Below are positions 1-7,815 of a stretch of DNA of 24,209 nt, piece by piece (within the stretch, counting starts at the first letter, position 1; each line of letters starts with the position of its first letter). The notes beneath the pieces are model-generated. The model ran no database searches, was not told where the DNA came from, and was given only the letters and a program-made list of their open reading frames with translations. The stretch comes from a virus, in the IMG/VR virus record IMGVR_UViG_3300021962_000636, positions 1 to 24,209 of that record, one strand, 5' to 3'. The position numbers and the translations under genes are program-made.

Positions 1-221
1 TCTGCGCGGCCGGCCTCGGCGGCCTGCTCGCTCGCGGCTGCGGCTGTGGCGCTGGCGTCGGCGTCGATGGCGCGTTGATCCACAAAGGCGACCGAGGCGT
101 TCGTCTCGGTCACGAGTCCCGGCAGGGACGCGGCGAAGTTGTCAGCCTTAACCGCGAAGTCAGCCGGCGCGTCCGAACGAATCGGCGGCGTCGGGAGGGG
201 TGTAATGATTGGCGCTGCCAT
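1..221 (-). CDS. Tail fibre or tail-tip protein, N-terminal fragment (partial)
   Basis: An open frame starts at the ATG at 221-219 and runs off the left edge without a stop, so only the first 73 or so residues are visible. The start overlaps the stop of the upstream tail gene by one base (TAATG), which suggests translational coupling. The visible part opens with a Pro/Thr-rich segment (MAAPIITPLPTPP) and then becomes Ala-, Ser- and Asp-rich (ATAAAASEQAAEAG), as in the helical or coiled linkers of phage fibre proteins. Its place directly after the tape measure and a minor tail protein fits a structural tail-tip or fibre gene. The fibre call is inferred from composition and position; no receptor-binding domain is in view. 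Confidence 0.6.
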   Translation of the reverse strand, partial: MAAPIITPLPTPPIRSDAPADFAVKADNFAASLPGLVTETNASVAFVDQRAIDADASATAAAASEQAAEAGRA

Positions 222-1111
222 TAGGTCAAGCCCTCAACAGTGATAGAGGCATCCGATACGGAAGGCCCGGATATGGATATCTGGAAGTCTCGGTAGTAGC
301 CGAACAGGAACGTGCTCTCGTAGCCCTCGGCACCGATCCAGACGACCGGCTGAGCGCGAAGGCTGGCGAGCAGCCGCTGAACTCGCCCGATCTGTGGCGT
401 CTCCACCACAACATCGAACTCAGCGCGCTTACTGAACGAGCGCTCAACCACAACCGAATTGCCGAAGGTGTCTGTTTCCTTACGGCTGTAGTCAGTGATG
501 CCGACTCCAGATCCGTAGACGGCCACGCCAAGCTCTGCCTGGCGCCCCATGACGAGGTGCCCGACTGCTGCGGTATCGCTGGCGTTGTCGATTGTTACGG
601 ACAGGGCGGCGGTGCCGTAGGCTGGAAGGTCCAGCAACACGAAATCCGTCTGCCTGCCGATGGGGTTGAAGAACCACTCGTACCAGTCCGAAACCCCAGC
701 ATCGACCAGAGAGACGGATCGCTGATAAACGATGCCGTCAACTGGATCGGTAAGCGTGACCGTTGCCGACCGACCGAGCAGATTGAACAGCGCCACGGAG
801 TTGATGACAGCACCCGGCTGCAGCTCTACCGCAATGCTGCCCGTTTGCTCCGTGAGCGAGCCCACCCGGTCATCGAACATCCGCCAGCGGTTGGTTGCGC
901 CTAGGTCCAGCCACTTCGGCGGGTCGCTGGTGTCGGTCTCCGGGTTGGCGCCGGTATGGGCTACCAGCGCCTCGTAGTTGCGGTGGTTGTAAGTCACCTT
1001 GTCGCCCACCACGTAGGCCGTTGCCGCGCTCCATGCGGCATAGTCCGTTTCGGGCACGTTGCTACTCGTCAGAATGGCCGGCGTTACTTCCACCGGCTTG
1101 ATTATCCTCAT
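221..1111 (-). CDS. Minor tail protein with a carbohydrate-binding-like segment
   Basis: This 296-residue protein starts at an ATG overlapping the tape measure stop (ATGA). Residues about 24-70 look like a CBM5/12 chitin-binding-type module: an aromatic-rich stretch with AWSAATAYVVGDKVTYN, then NYEALVAHTG and a closing PPKWLDLG. The remainder is beta-rich with many Val/Thr strands and no catalytic motif. Proteins of this size following the tape measure in related phages are tail-tip or baseplate components. A carbohydrate-binding insert there could help the tip touch cell-surface glycans, but that role is inferred from the sequence pattern alone. It is likely co-translated with the tape measure and the fibre-type gene that follows. 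Confidence 0.7.
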   Translation of the reverse strand: MRIIKPVEVTPAILTSSNVPETDYAAWSAATAYVVGDKVTYNHRNYEALVAHTGANPETDTSDPPKWLDLGATNRWRMFDDRVGSLTEQTGSIAVELQPGAVINSVALFNLLGRSATVTLTDPVDGIVYQRSVSLVDAGVSDWYEWFFNPIGRQTDFVLLDLPAYGTAALSVTIDNASDTAAVGHLVMGRQAELGVAVYGSGVGITDYSRKETDTFGNSVVVERSFSKRAEFDVVVETPQIGRVQRLLASLRAQPVVWIGAEGYESTFLFGYYRDFQISISGPSVSDASITVEGLT

Positions 1112-4100
1112 GCGGTTGCCCTCTCTTTAGGCAGGCCGTCGAAGTCCCAGCGCTCAAGGAACTCGACGCGCTTGGCCGTTTGCATCGTGTGTTTTGCGAT
1201 AGATCGGAGTGCCGCGCTCTGCCCTTCGACGGTGCGTTGCAGGCTGGTTATTGCTGCAGTGGAATCTCCCCCACCCAGCATTGCCGCCGTCTGACTTGCG
1301 TTGTAGATGCGCGACGGGCCTGTTACCTCCAGTTCAGGACCGTTCTCGCCAACCAGTCGCAAGCCGCCGCTGTGGAAGCCGCCAGCCGCAAACCCCGGAA
1401 TCTCGCCGTTGACCTTGGCGTCGCGCTCGATGGCTGCAATCAGATCGGCAACGCTCATGCCCGAACTGGCCTGACCCATCCAGTAGCTTTCGCCAGCCGC
1501 GTCAGCCGAGCGCCCAAGTGCCGCCCGATACGCCGCCTCAACCTGATCCTGTACGGACAGGCCGCCTTGGTTTTTCAGGTAGTCCGCAGCTGATCCTGCG
1601 CCGGGGTCATTGGCGTTTTTCGAGGCATCGTTAGCGATGGCTTTCGCCAGCTGGTCGTAGTCGAGATTCCCCGAGGCCAGTTGCTGCTGCCAGAACGCCT
1701 TGCCAGCGTCGTCCGTCTCGCGACCCAACACGCTCTTGTAAACCGAGTCGATCAACGCGGCGTTGTTGGCTGTGGTGTTCTTCGAGGCCAGGCCATCAGC
1801 CATACCGGACAAAGCCGCAACAACCGAAGCGTTCATAGCCGCAATGGCTGCCTCTACGGATTTCACGCTGTTGTCGATGCCGTTGAGCGCGTCGAGCTGC
1901 GCCTGGGCGAAGTCGAGTTCTGCATTAAGCTGCGCCGACTGCCTCTCAAGCTCCTTGAGCAACAACTGCTCAGCCGTCAGCTGCTTGCCGTTGACCTTCT
2001 CCAGTTCAGTAATCAGGTTGGCCGTGCGCCCCTGCTCCCGCTCGAATTGCTCGAGCGAGCCATACATGGCCGTGTCCATTTGCGAGGCGGTATCGAGCGC
2101 GTCCTGTAGCCCCTCGAACCCTGCCAGCGACTGACCCGACCGCGCCTGTACCAGCGCACTGTTGAGCGTCATGGTGGCCTGAGCGCGCAGCATCCGAACG
2201 GTCTCGTCCGATGTGCCGCGCAGCCGCTTGAGTGCCGCATCCAGCGAAGTGCTCACGCCGGTCAAGGCGCTGATATTCGACGCTGTAGCGCTCGCTGCCT
2301 GCTGGATCTCCTGTTGCTGGGCTGCGATTGACCGCTGAAGTGCGGCGTATGCAGTATCGACAGCGCCAAACAGTGCCGCATTTGCAGCCGCTGTTGCCTG
2401 CGCGGCCTGCTGTTCAACAATGCTGAAATACTGCGCGGCCTGACCAGACAGCGCCATCAGCGTGGCGAACATTTCCTGCCCGGCCTGGGTGGTCAGGTCG
2501 ATATCCTCGACCATCGCCCGGTAGGCCTCGCGGGAACCAACCAGCTCCACGTCAGCAGACTCGAAAGCCCGCTTGATGGAATCTACCGTGTCCTCGATCT
2601 TTTCGGCCTCTGTGAAGAAGGCCGCGTAGTAGGTCTGCGAGTTTGTAGCCAGCGCATCCAGGCCACCCGATGCAGCGGCCAGCGACTCAGCCAGCTTGCC
2701 ACCCGCTACAGTCATGTCGTACATCGACACGTCGAGATAGCGCAGAATCTCGTTGACGCCCTGGAGGTTGCCGACGAAAGCTTGCATCCCTGCTAGGTCG
2801 TAATCCAGGCCGGTGGCGAAGACACGATTCAGCTCAGCATTCATGGCCTCGGCAGTTTTGCCGAACCACTCGCTGATCGCCTCGCTGATCTCCTCCTCGG
2901 TTTTTCCGCTGGTACTGATCTTCTCGCGGGCGAGCTGTAGTCCGGCGAGCGATCCTTCCTCAACAGTCAGGCTCAACTGCTCGAAGACGGATGCAACGGT
3001 GTCTTCGGTCGCGTCAAATGCCGACTGGAACTGCGCGGCTGTCTCCTCATCCAGTGCCGAATACTTGTAACGACGCTTGGTTGAGCCGAACAGACCGCCA
3101 TCTTTCTTCTGGTACTCGTAAGACTGCCCGAGGAAATCGCCGCCCTCGACGCCAAGAGCAAGGCCCGCACTCTTGGTCTGCCAATCGCCGCCGAAAATTT
3201 TAGATCCGCCGATAGAGCCGAGAATCCCGCCCAGCACCGCGCCAACGGCTGTACCGATGGGGCCGAAATAGCTGCCCATCGCCGCGCCGGCCTTGGCACC
3301 ACCCCAGCCGCCAAGGCCGCCAGCAACGGCCCCCTTGGCGCCTGCGTTTTGGTAACCCATGTATGCGCCGGCAGCGGCACTGGCCCAGGGGGCGTAAGCG
3401 CCTGCGGTTGCCCCGGCATTCTGCTGGGCAACCCAGCTGGAATACTGAGCGCCGGTATAGCCGGCCTGAGACGCGCCGAGCGCTTGCGAGCCACCAGCCG
3501 CCCAGTTGGCGTAAGCCTGCCCGGTGTAGCCGGCGATGTTTGATCCGCTGCCGTATCCTAGCGCGCCGGATATTGAGTTGTAGGCTCCGGAGAACATATC
3601 CCCGTAGTAGCCGGTCACGCCGTTATAGGCGCCTGTCAGCCCCCCGTTCTGCCAGCCTGTGTAGGCAGCCTGCCCCCAGCCGGTAAGCGCGCTGTAGGCT
3701 GACTGGCCGTAGCTGGCAAGCTGGCCGTAGTTGATTCCGCCAGCCGAGCCGCCGCCCATCATGCTCACAGCCTGCCCTGCGCTGCCGCCAATCCCCATCG
3801 CCGCGCCGATCTGCATGATGATCGGCTTGGTAATGGCCATGTGAGCCAGCTCGGCCAACATCTGCTTGAAGGCGTCAGTGAGCGAGTCGCGGAACGAGCT
3901 GAACCCGTCCCCGATGTTGCGCCAGGCGTCAGCAAAGGCCGAATCAACGCGGTCTAGCGCGCCTTCGGTCCATTGCGCCCAGTCGGAAGTTGCGCGGGTG
4001 TTTTCTTCGTACTCATCTCCAAGCAACGCCAATGCGCGCCGGTACTCGTCCGCGCGCTCCGGGTATCGCTCCATGGCGTCGGTGAGCAGTTTCTGCTCGT

Positions 4101-5601
4101 CGGCATAGTCGCGGGTCGCCTTGCTGATCGGATCGAGGCGATCCATGACGGCCTGAACCTGATCATTGACGCGCTTGATGGCCTCGTCGGCCTTATTGGT
4201 ATCCTCGTTGAACTTGTCCCAGATGGGTTTATTCAGGTCGGTGTAGAGCCCTTGGACGACCTTCTGGTATTGCTCGGTGGTGTATTTGTTCTTGCGCAGC
4301 GCTTCATCAGCGAGTTCGATGCCCTTTTCGTACTCGGCCTGGGCCTTGGCGGCCGGGTCGTATTTGGCAACCAGAGCGTCAAGTGACTTCAGCTTCTCAT
4401 CGATCGCTTTCTTCTGGTCGTCTGCAGATTTCTTTGCAGCTGCACCGAGCTGGACGCTTGATTCTGAAACGGTACGATTTACCTCTACGGCCCGTTTGCC
4501 GGCATCGGCGTACTCGCCCGTCCAGAGCTTCTTGATTCGCTGCTCGGCCTGCGCGGTGGCGGCCTCGTTGTCTGCCGTAAACTGGTCGATGATCGAGCTG
4601 GCTTGCGAGAACTCCATGCTGGCCGCAGCAGAAGCCGCCGCTGCCAGGCCGCCAATGGCGCGCCCTAGGTTGGCAAAAGTCGTCGATAGGCCGATAGCCA
4701 CCGTCGCAACGCCTTTCAGCACGACGCCAAGCGCATCGCCAATGACCGATGCGGCTTCGGAATCCTGGGCAAAGTCGATAAGCAAGCCATTCAACTCGCT
4801 CAGCGCTGGCAAGGCCTCGGTAGCAATCTGCGTGCCGAACCCGCCCGCCGCCATTTTTGCGGTGTCCATCTGGGCGTTGAACTGATCGAACTGCTTGAGC
4901 GTTTTCTCGCTCATGACCAGCCCTAGGCGCTCCGCTTCGTCAGCCATGGCCGAAAAGCCTGCTCCACCATCTCGAAGCAGCGGAATCAAGGCGGTGGTCT
5001 CGTCCGCCATGGATTCCATGTAGAAGGTCATCTCAGCCTGAGAGAGATTTGCTTTCTCCAGGCTGTTGTAAAACAGTTGCAGCGACTGGGGGCCAGAGAG
5101 CTTGCGGAACTGTTCGGCGGTGACTCCGATACGAGGCGCGATGTTCTCGAAGAAGTCTTTCATTTCGCCGCCGCCAGTGGTGAGGAAGTCACCCACGCGG
5201 TCGTTTACGTCTTTCAGAATATCAGCGAGCTTTTCCTGCTCGACGCCAACTGTTTTGGCGCCGACTGCATAACGCTGAAACTCGGTCGTCGAGGCATTCG
5301 CAACCTGAGACAGGTTCTGGATTTCCCGCGCCGAGTTCGCCGTGCTTACAACGAGCGCACCAAGGCCCGCAACACCTCCTGCGGCAGCCGCAGTGATGCC
5401 AGCCATAGCAGAGCCGATAGCCTTGCGCGATTGCTCAGCATTCAGCCCCATACGGGCAAACGCCTTATCGACCAGCCCCAGCTCTTTGTCGATCTTACTG
5501 GATGACCCAGAGACGGCGCGGTCAGCCGCAGCTAGCTCTTTCCTCAGCTGCATGGTGGTCGCCTCGATGCGCACGAGCAGGGTTGCGGCGTCTTGGGCCA
5601 T
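1108..5601 (-). CDS. Tape measure protein
   Basis: This is a 1497-residue protein starting at the ATG at 5601-5599. The frame is open further upstream to 5751, but this start has a strong ribosome binding site (AGAGGA, 7 bases before ATG), and a longer form would run back through a terminator hairpin. Tape measure proteins set tail length and fill the tail tube. Visible features are a coiled-coil N-terminal region (MAQDAATLLVRIEATT), hydrophobic Ala/Gly helices around residues 75-95 and 320-360, and a long Gly/Ala/Tyr-rich stretch at about 612-800. Two similar repeats of DUF4214 type (YKSVLGRETDDAG and YRAALGRSADAAG) lie near residues 1287 and 1358, followed by the usual C-terminal GLRLVGENGPELEV motif. 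Length, position after the frameshifted chaperones and the C-terminal motif make the call firm. The repeat assignment is by eye. Confidence 0.95.
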   Translation of the reverse strand: MAQDAATLLVRIEATTMQLRKELAAADRAVSGSSSKIDKELGLVDKAFARMGLNAEQSRKAIGSAMAGITAAAAGGVAGLGALVVSTANSAREIQNLSQVANASTTEFQRYAVGAKTVGVEQEKLADILKDVNDRVGDFLTTGGGEMKDFFENIAPRIGVTAEQFRKLSGPQSLQLFYNSLEKANLSQAEMTFYMESMADETTALIPLLRDGGAGFSAMADEAERLGLVMSEKTLKQFDQFNAQMDTAKMAAGGFGTQIATEALPALSELNGLLIDFAQDSEAASVIGDALGVVLKGVATVAIGLSTTFANLGRAIGGLAAAASAAASMEFSQASSIIDQFTADNEAATAQAEQRIKKLWTGEYADAGKRAVEVNRTVSESSVQLGAAAKKSADDQKKAIDEKLKSLDALVAKYDPAAKAQAEYEKGIELADEALRKNKYTTEQYQKVVQGLYTDLNKPIWDKFNEDTNKADEAIKRVNDQVQAVMDRLDPISKATRDYADEQKLLTDAMERYPERADEYRRALALLGDEYEENTRATSDWAQWTEGALDRVDSAFADAWRNIGDGFSSFRDSLTDAFKQMLAELAHMAITKPIIMQIGAAMGIGGSAGQAVSMMGGGSAGGINYGQLASYGQSAYSALTGWGQAAYTGWQNGGLTGAYNGVTGYYGDMFSGAYNSISGALGYGSGSNIAGYTGQAYANWAAGGSQALGASQAGYTGAQYSSWVAQQNAGATAGAYAPWASAAAGAYMGYQNAGAKGAVAGGLGGWGGAKAGAAMGSYFGPIGTAVGAVLGGILGSIGGSKIFGGDWQTKSAGLALGVEGGDFLGQSYEYQKKDGGLFGSTKRRYKYSALDEETAAQFQSAFDATEDTVASVFEQLSLTVEEGSLAGLQLAREKISTSGKTEEEISEAISEWFGKTAEAMNAELNRVFATGLDYDLAGMQAFVGNLQGVNEILRYLDVSMYDMTVAGGKLAESLAAASGGLDALATNSQTYYAAFFTEAEKIEDTVDSIKRAFESADVELVGSREAYRAMVEDIDLTTQAGQEMFATLMALSGQAAQYFSIVEQQAAQATAAANAALFGAVDTAYAALQRSIAAQQQEIQQAASATASNISALTGVSTSLDAALKRLRGTSDETVRMLRAQATMTLNSALVQARSGQSLAGFEGLQDALDTASQMDTAMYGSLEQFEREQGRTANLITELEKVNGKQLTAEQLLLKELERQSAQLNAELDFAQAQLDALNGIDNSVKSVEAAIAAMNASVVAALSGMADGLASKNTTANNAALIDSVYKSVLGRETDDAGKAFWQQQLASGNLDYDQLAKAIANDASKNANDPGAGSAADYLKNQGGLSVQDQVEAAYRAALGRSADAAGESYWMGQASSGMSVADLIAAIERDAKVNGEIPGFAAGGFHSGGLRLVGENGPELEVTGPSRIYNASQTAAMLGGGDSTAAITSLQRTVEGQSAALRSIAKHTMQTAKRVEFLERWDFDGLPKERATA

Positions 5602-5620
5602 TTCACTTTCCTCTGGGTAT

Positions 5621-5644
5621 AAAAAAACCGCCCGGAGGCGGTTT
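5621..5644 (-). terminator. Intrinsic terminator before the tape measure gene
   Basis: On the minus strand an 8-bp perfect stem (AAACCGCC / GGCGGTTT, loop TCCG) is followed by four more T residues. It lies between the stop of the membrane coiled-coil gene at 5667 and the tape measure start at 5601. A terminator inside a late operon must be read through by antiterminated polymerase. It fits a separately transcribed moron unit upstream. Confidence 0.8.
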
Positions 5645-5666
5645 ATAGGTATTGGTTGATCTGTTG

Positions 5667-6626
5667 CTAAATAGCGTCGACGCAAGCTGACATGTGTTCT
5701 TTTGCTCCAGTTAAGCTCACCCGCATATACTCTGGCGCCCCTGACGGCCACTCAACTACCTTATATGTCAGGAACTTCCCTCCTGCGACAATTTGGCCAA
5801 ACAGCTCACTATAGCCAGCCCCGTAGACTCTCCCTTCGCCGCTAACTGGCGGATTCTGGTCGACCCGAAACACCACATCGCGCCCCGGGTACGTGTCGCC
5901 TACCACCCCAAGCATTCCCTGCATGGCAGATATGGTTGTCTGCATGGCTCCAAGGACATTCGCTTGGTTGGCGAAATAGGCGCCAACAAGGATCGCAACT
6001 ACAGCTAACAACTGAACCCCAACCGCAGCCCAGTAATTAGACTTAACAGTGGCGGCTTGCTTTGCAGCTTCCTCCGCCCCCTCAGCGGCCTTGGTCACTC
6101 GCTCCGCCAGCAGCTCATAGCGCTTGTCGCGCTCTGATTGTCCGGCAAGAAATCCGTCGATCTTCTCAGATACCAAAGCTATCCGGCCGTCCATCCGAGC
6201 TTCGATTGCCTCAAGCTTCGCGTCTAGCTCAGGGCGCGTTAGTGCATCACTCATTGGCGCCTCCTTTCCAGCGCGGGGTTTTGAATCAGTATGGGATTCG
6301 ACCGCAGAACCGTCCACTTGATCTTCCACGCGCACCCACCCGGGCGGTGGGCCGAACTCTTCCATCCATTTAAGCTGGGACGCCCGGGCCTCTTCTATAG
6401 CCCTGTCAAATATTCTCTGTGCTTCTTCGAGAGGAAGCGCGCCTTCAGTGCGCTCCCTTGTATTAGCTAAGGCCTGCTTAGCCTCCTCATTAAGCGCTTT
6501 GGCCCTTTCGAGAAGGGCCTCCTTGCTTTCATCACCCTGCGGGTTATGTGGCCTTGCTTTTATCGCCATGTCCGTAGCGCCGCTAAAGAGATGCTGCACT
6601 TTACCAAGCATGATGCCGAGGCGCAT
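5667..6626 (-). CDS. Membrane-anchored coiled-coil protein of unknown function (moron candidate)
   Basis: This frame encodes up to 319 residues. I do not recognise a family. Possible starts are ATG 6626 (weak GAGG 12 bases upstream) and ATG 6569 (no clear site). Residues about 35-90 are charged and helical. Residues 126-190 form a heptad-like coiled coil rich in Ala, Glu, Lys and Arg. Residues 198-219 are a single hydrophobic membrane segment (VQLLAVVAILVGAYFANQ). The last 100 residues look globular (VVEWPSGAPEYMRVSL). A second, much better start lies in frame at ATG 6254 (see the ribosome binding site entry), which would give a 195-residue form. Codon use looks less GC-rich than in the flanking tail genes. 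With a terminator just downstream and no structural role expected between chaperone and tape measure, it resembles a moron, perhaps acting on the host envelope. That role is inference. Confidence 0.65.
   Translation of the reverse strand: MRLGIMLGKVQHLFSGATDMAIKARPHNPQGDESKEALLERAKALNEEAKQALANTRERTEGALPLEEAQRIFDRAIEEARASQLKWMEEFGPPPGWVRVEDQVDGSAVESHTDSKPRAGKEAPMSDALTRPELDAKLEAIEARMDGRIALVSEKIDGFLAGQSERDKRYELLAERVTKAAEGAEEAAKQAATVKSNYWAAVGVQLLAVVAILVGAYFANQANVLGAMQTTISAMQGMLGVVGDTYPGRDVVFRVDQNPPVSGEGRVYGAGYSELFGQIVAGGKFLTYKVVEWPSGAPEYMRVSLTGAKEHMSACVDAI
6260..6266 (-). promoter_or_regulatory. Strong internal ribosome binding site
   Basis: On the minus strand AAGGAGG sits 5 bases before an in-frame ATG at 6254-6252, at codon 125 of the 319-residue frame. 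It is far stronger than the site of either upstream start. It would start a 195-residue protein (MSDALTRPEL...) that keeps the coiled coil, membrane segment and C-terminal domain. Either this is the real start of an older separate gene now fused to an upstream ORF, or two nested products are made. Confidence 0.65.
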
Positions 6627-6670
6627 TACTCATGCGCGCCTCACTTCGACCGCATCACCTCATTCACGGA

Positions 6671-7254
6671 CTACTTCCCAGCACCGCGCAGCAGCGCCTT
6701 CATCTGCTCGGGCTTGCGTGCGTTGCCGTCGTCTTCCTTCTTGCCTTGCCCGAACGGGTTGGTGGCTTGCAGGAACTGAATCTTTGACTCATACGCGAGC
6801 AGGATCTCGGGTATCGGCGTCGACCACGCCACAGCGGGCGCCCATCCGAGCCAGCCGGTAGCCAGCCCGTAGAGATGGTCGACGTAGCTGCCGTCCTTTA
6901 CTGCGCTGGTTTTGCCCGAGTCTTTTTTACGTTTCCCGACTCTTCCTCTGGCTTGGCGTCAGAGGGGTTGAGCAGCGCAACGACATAGGGCACGACCTGC
7001 GCCGTCACGTCAGCCACGCCAGCCGCGAAGACGGCTTCCGGCACTTCCTTTGCCTCTTTCGGGGAGAGGTTCGCACCTGCAACGATGATATGGCTCACCA
7101 CATCCACACTCAGCGAGCCGAGGCCGTCGAGCGCCGGACGAAGGCCGCCGAAGCGCTGCTCAATTTTGCGGACTGCGGAGAGAGTAGGCTCCAGTTCAAA
7201 CTCGAACTCGCCAACGGTTACAGTGGTCTTGCCGTACAGGGTCGTACTTGTCAT
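6671..7254 (-). CDS. Tail assembly chaperone, -1 frameshift fusion (lambda GT type)
   Basis: A -1 slip at 6928-6922 joins the first 111 residues of the upstream chaperone to 83 residues in the overlapping frame, giving a protein of about 194 residues that ends at a TAG at 6673-6671. I translated the second frame base by base and it is open throughout. It contains GWLGWAPAVAW, TPIPEILLAYE and QFLQATNPFG, then a charged tail (GKKEDDGNARKPEQMK). Trp/Pro-rich second domains of this kind are usual in GT-type proteins, which bring the tape measure and tail tube together before tail polymerisation. No independent start with a good ribosome site was seen for this domain, which fits production only by frameshift. 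The coordinates span both frames, so a plain translation of this interval fails. Confidence 0.88.
6898..7254 (-). CDS. Tail assembly chaperone, zero-frame product (lambda G type)
   Basis: This 118-residue product results when the ribosome does not slip. It starts TSTTLYGKTTVTVGEFEFEL, continues with a helical region (LSAVRKIEQRFGGLRPAL) and ends with a Lys-rich tail (KKTRAKPAQ). It lies between the tail tube and tape measure genes, the fixed position of G/GT genes in siphophages, and its size fits the family. It coats the tape measure during tail assembly and is absent from the finished virion. The slippery heptamer lies 8 codons before its stop. The family call rests on position and the frameshift rather than on a strong sequence motif. 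Confidence 0.88.
   Translation of the reverse strand: MTSTTLYGKTTVTVGEFEFELEPTLSAVRKIEQRFGGLRPALDGLGSLSVDVVSHIIVAGANLSPKEAKEVPEAVFAAGVADVTAQVVPYVVALLNPSDAKPEEESGNVKKTRAKPAQ
6922..6928 (-). other. Programmed -1 ribosomal frameshift site (A AAA AAG)
   Basis: On the minus strand the bases read GTA AAA AAG in the chaperone frame, so A AAA AAG is in the exact X XXY YYZ register for a -1 slip. This is one of the most efficient heptamers known in bacteria. After the slip reading continues at GAC and stays open for 83 codons. No strong stimulatory hairpin was worked out downstream. Confidence 0.88.
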
Positions 7255-7277
7255 GGGTCACTCCAGAATTCAGGGGT

Positions 7278-7299
7278 GCGCGGCCCGGTTGAGCCGCGC
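7278..7299 (-). other. GC-rich hairpin after the tail tube gene
   Basis: A 7-bp perfect stem (GCGCGGC / GCCGCGC) with an 8-base loop lies 8 bases after the tail tube stop and 24 bases before the chaperone start. It has no following T run on the minus strand, so it is unlikely to be a simple terminator. It could stabilise the 3' end of the tail tube message or reduce chaperone expression. That function is a guess. Confidence 0.5.
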
Positions 7300-7307
7300 T
7301 AATCGGC

Positions 7308-7757
7308 TTAAACGGCCGGGATTTCCAGCACTTCGGTTCCGATAGCGATAGAGATGTTGGCCTTGACGATCTCGTCTGCCGAGCCAGCGGAGATGCGGCG
7401 GGACATGACCTTGCCGCTGAAGTAGAAAACGTCGCCGTCCTCGAAGGTGATCTTGAAGTTGTAATCAGTCGAGCCTTCGTCCTTCAGGGCGGTGTTGAGC
7501 GCGGTCTGGCCGGCATCACCGGAATCGAAGCCCACGGTCAGCTGGATATCGCCAGCGTCATAGGTGCCTTTGAACTTCCGAACGCGCCGGTTGGCCAGGG
7601 CGGTAAACGTGGCGGCGGAAACTTCGTCGCCGAATTCGCCGATCGACTCGACTTCGCCAACAGGAACGTAGGTGTCGAGGGCATAACTTGCGGCGTCAGT
7701 GGCGACGACCTTGGTGCCGATGCTGAAAACGGCGCCGGCTGCGGTATTTACGGGCAT
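7308..7757 (-). CDS. Major tail tube protein
   Basis: This 149-residue protein is the structural subunit of the tail tube. I chose the ATG at 7757 (MPVNTAAGAVF) over an upstream in-frame start because GGAGG lies 7 bases before it. The protein is beta-rich with typical tube-protein phrases: a start with FSIGTKVV, then VGEVESIGEFG, RKFKGTYDAGDIQLTVGFD, and ITFEDGDVFYFSGKVM. Its length matches short tube proteins of HK97-like phages that lack an extra Ig-like domain. It sits just upstream of the frameshifted chaperones, the conserved order for this gene. Confidence 0.92.
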   Translation of the reverse strand: MPVNTAAGAVFSIGTKVVATDAASYALDTYVPVGEVESIGEFGDEVSAATFTALANRRVRKFKGTYDAGDIQLTVGFDSGDAGQTALNTALKDEGSTDYNFKITFEDGDVFYFSGKVMSRRISAGSADEIVKANISIAIGTEVLEIPAV

Positions 7758-7815
7758 GGGTAGTCCTCCAAAGGACATTGGATGTAGCCGCAGTGCGGCA
7801 GGGTTTGGGGTTGGG

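Noticed and set aside
209-904. 231-residue plus-strand ORF
   Set aside because: It is the complement of the minor tail protein gene; the minus-strand protein reads as a tail protein with a coupled start, while this one shows no family pattern.
3190-3765. Gly/Ala/Tyr-rich stretch of the tape measure gene as a possible DNA repeat or CRISPR-like array
   Set aside because: The pattern is protein-level low complexity with varied codons; there are no regularly spaced identical DNA repeats.
5602-5751. Upstream extension of the tape measure frame
   Set aside because: It would be translated across a terminator hairpin and into the previous gene, and a strong ribosome site supports the start at 5601.
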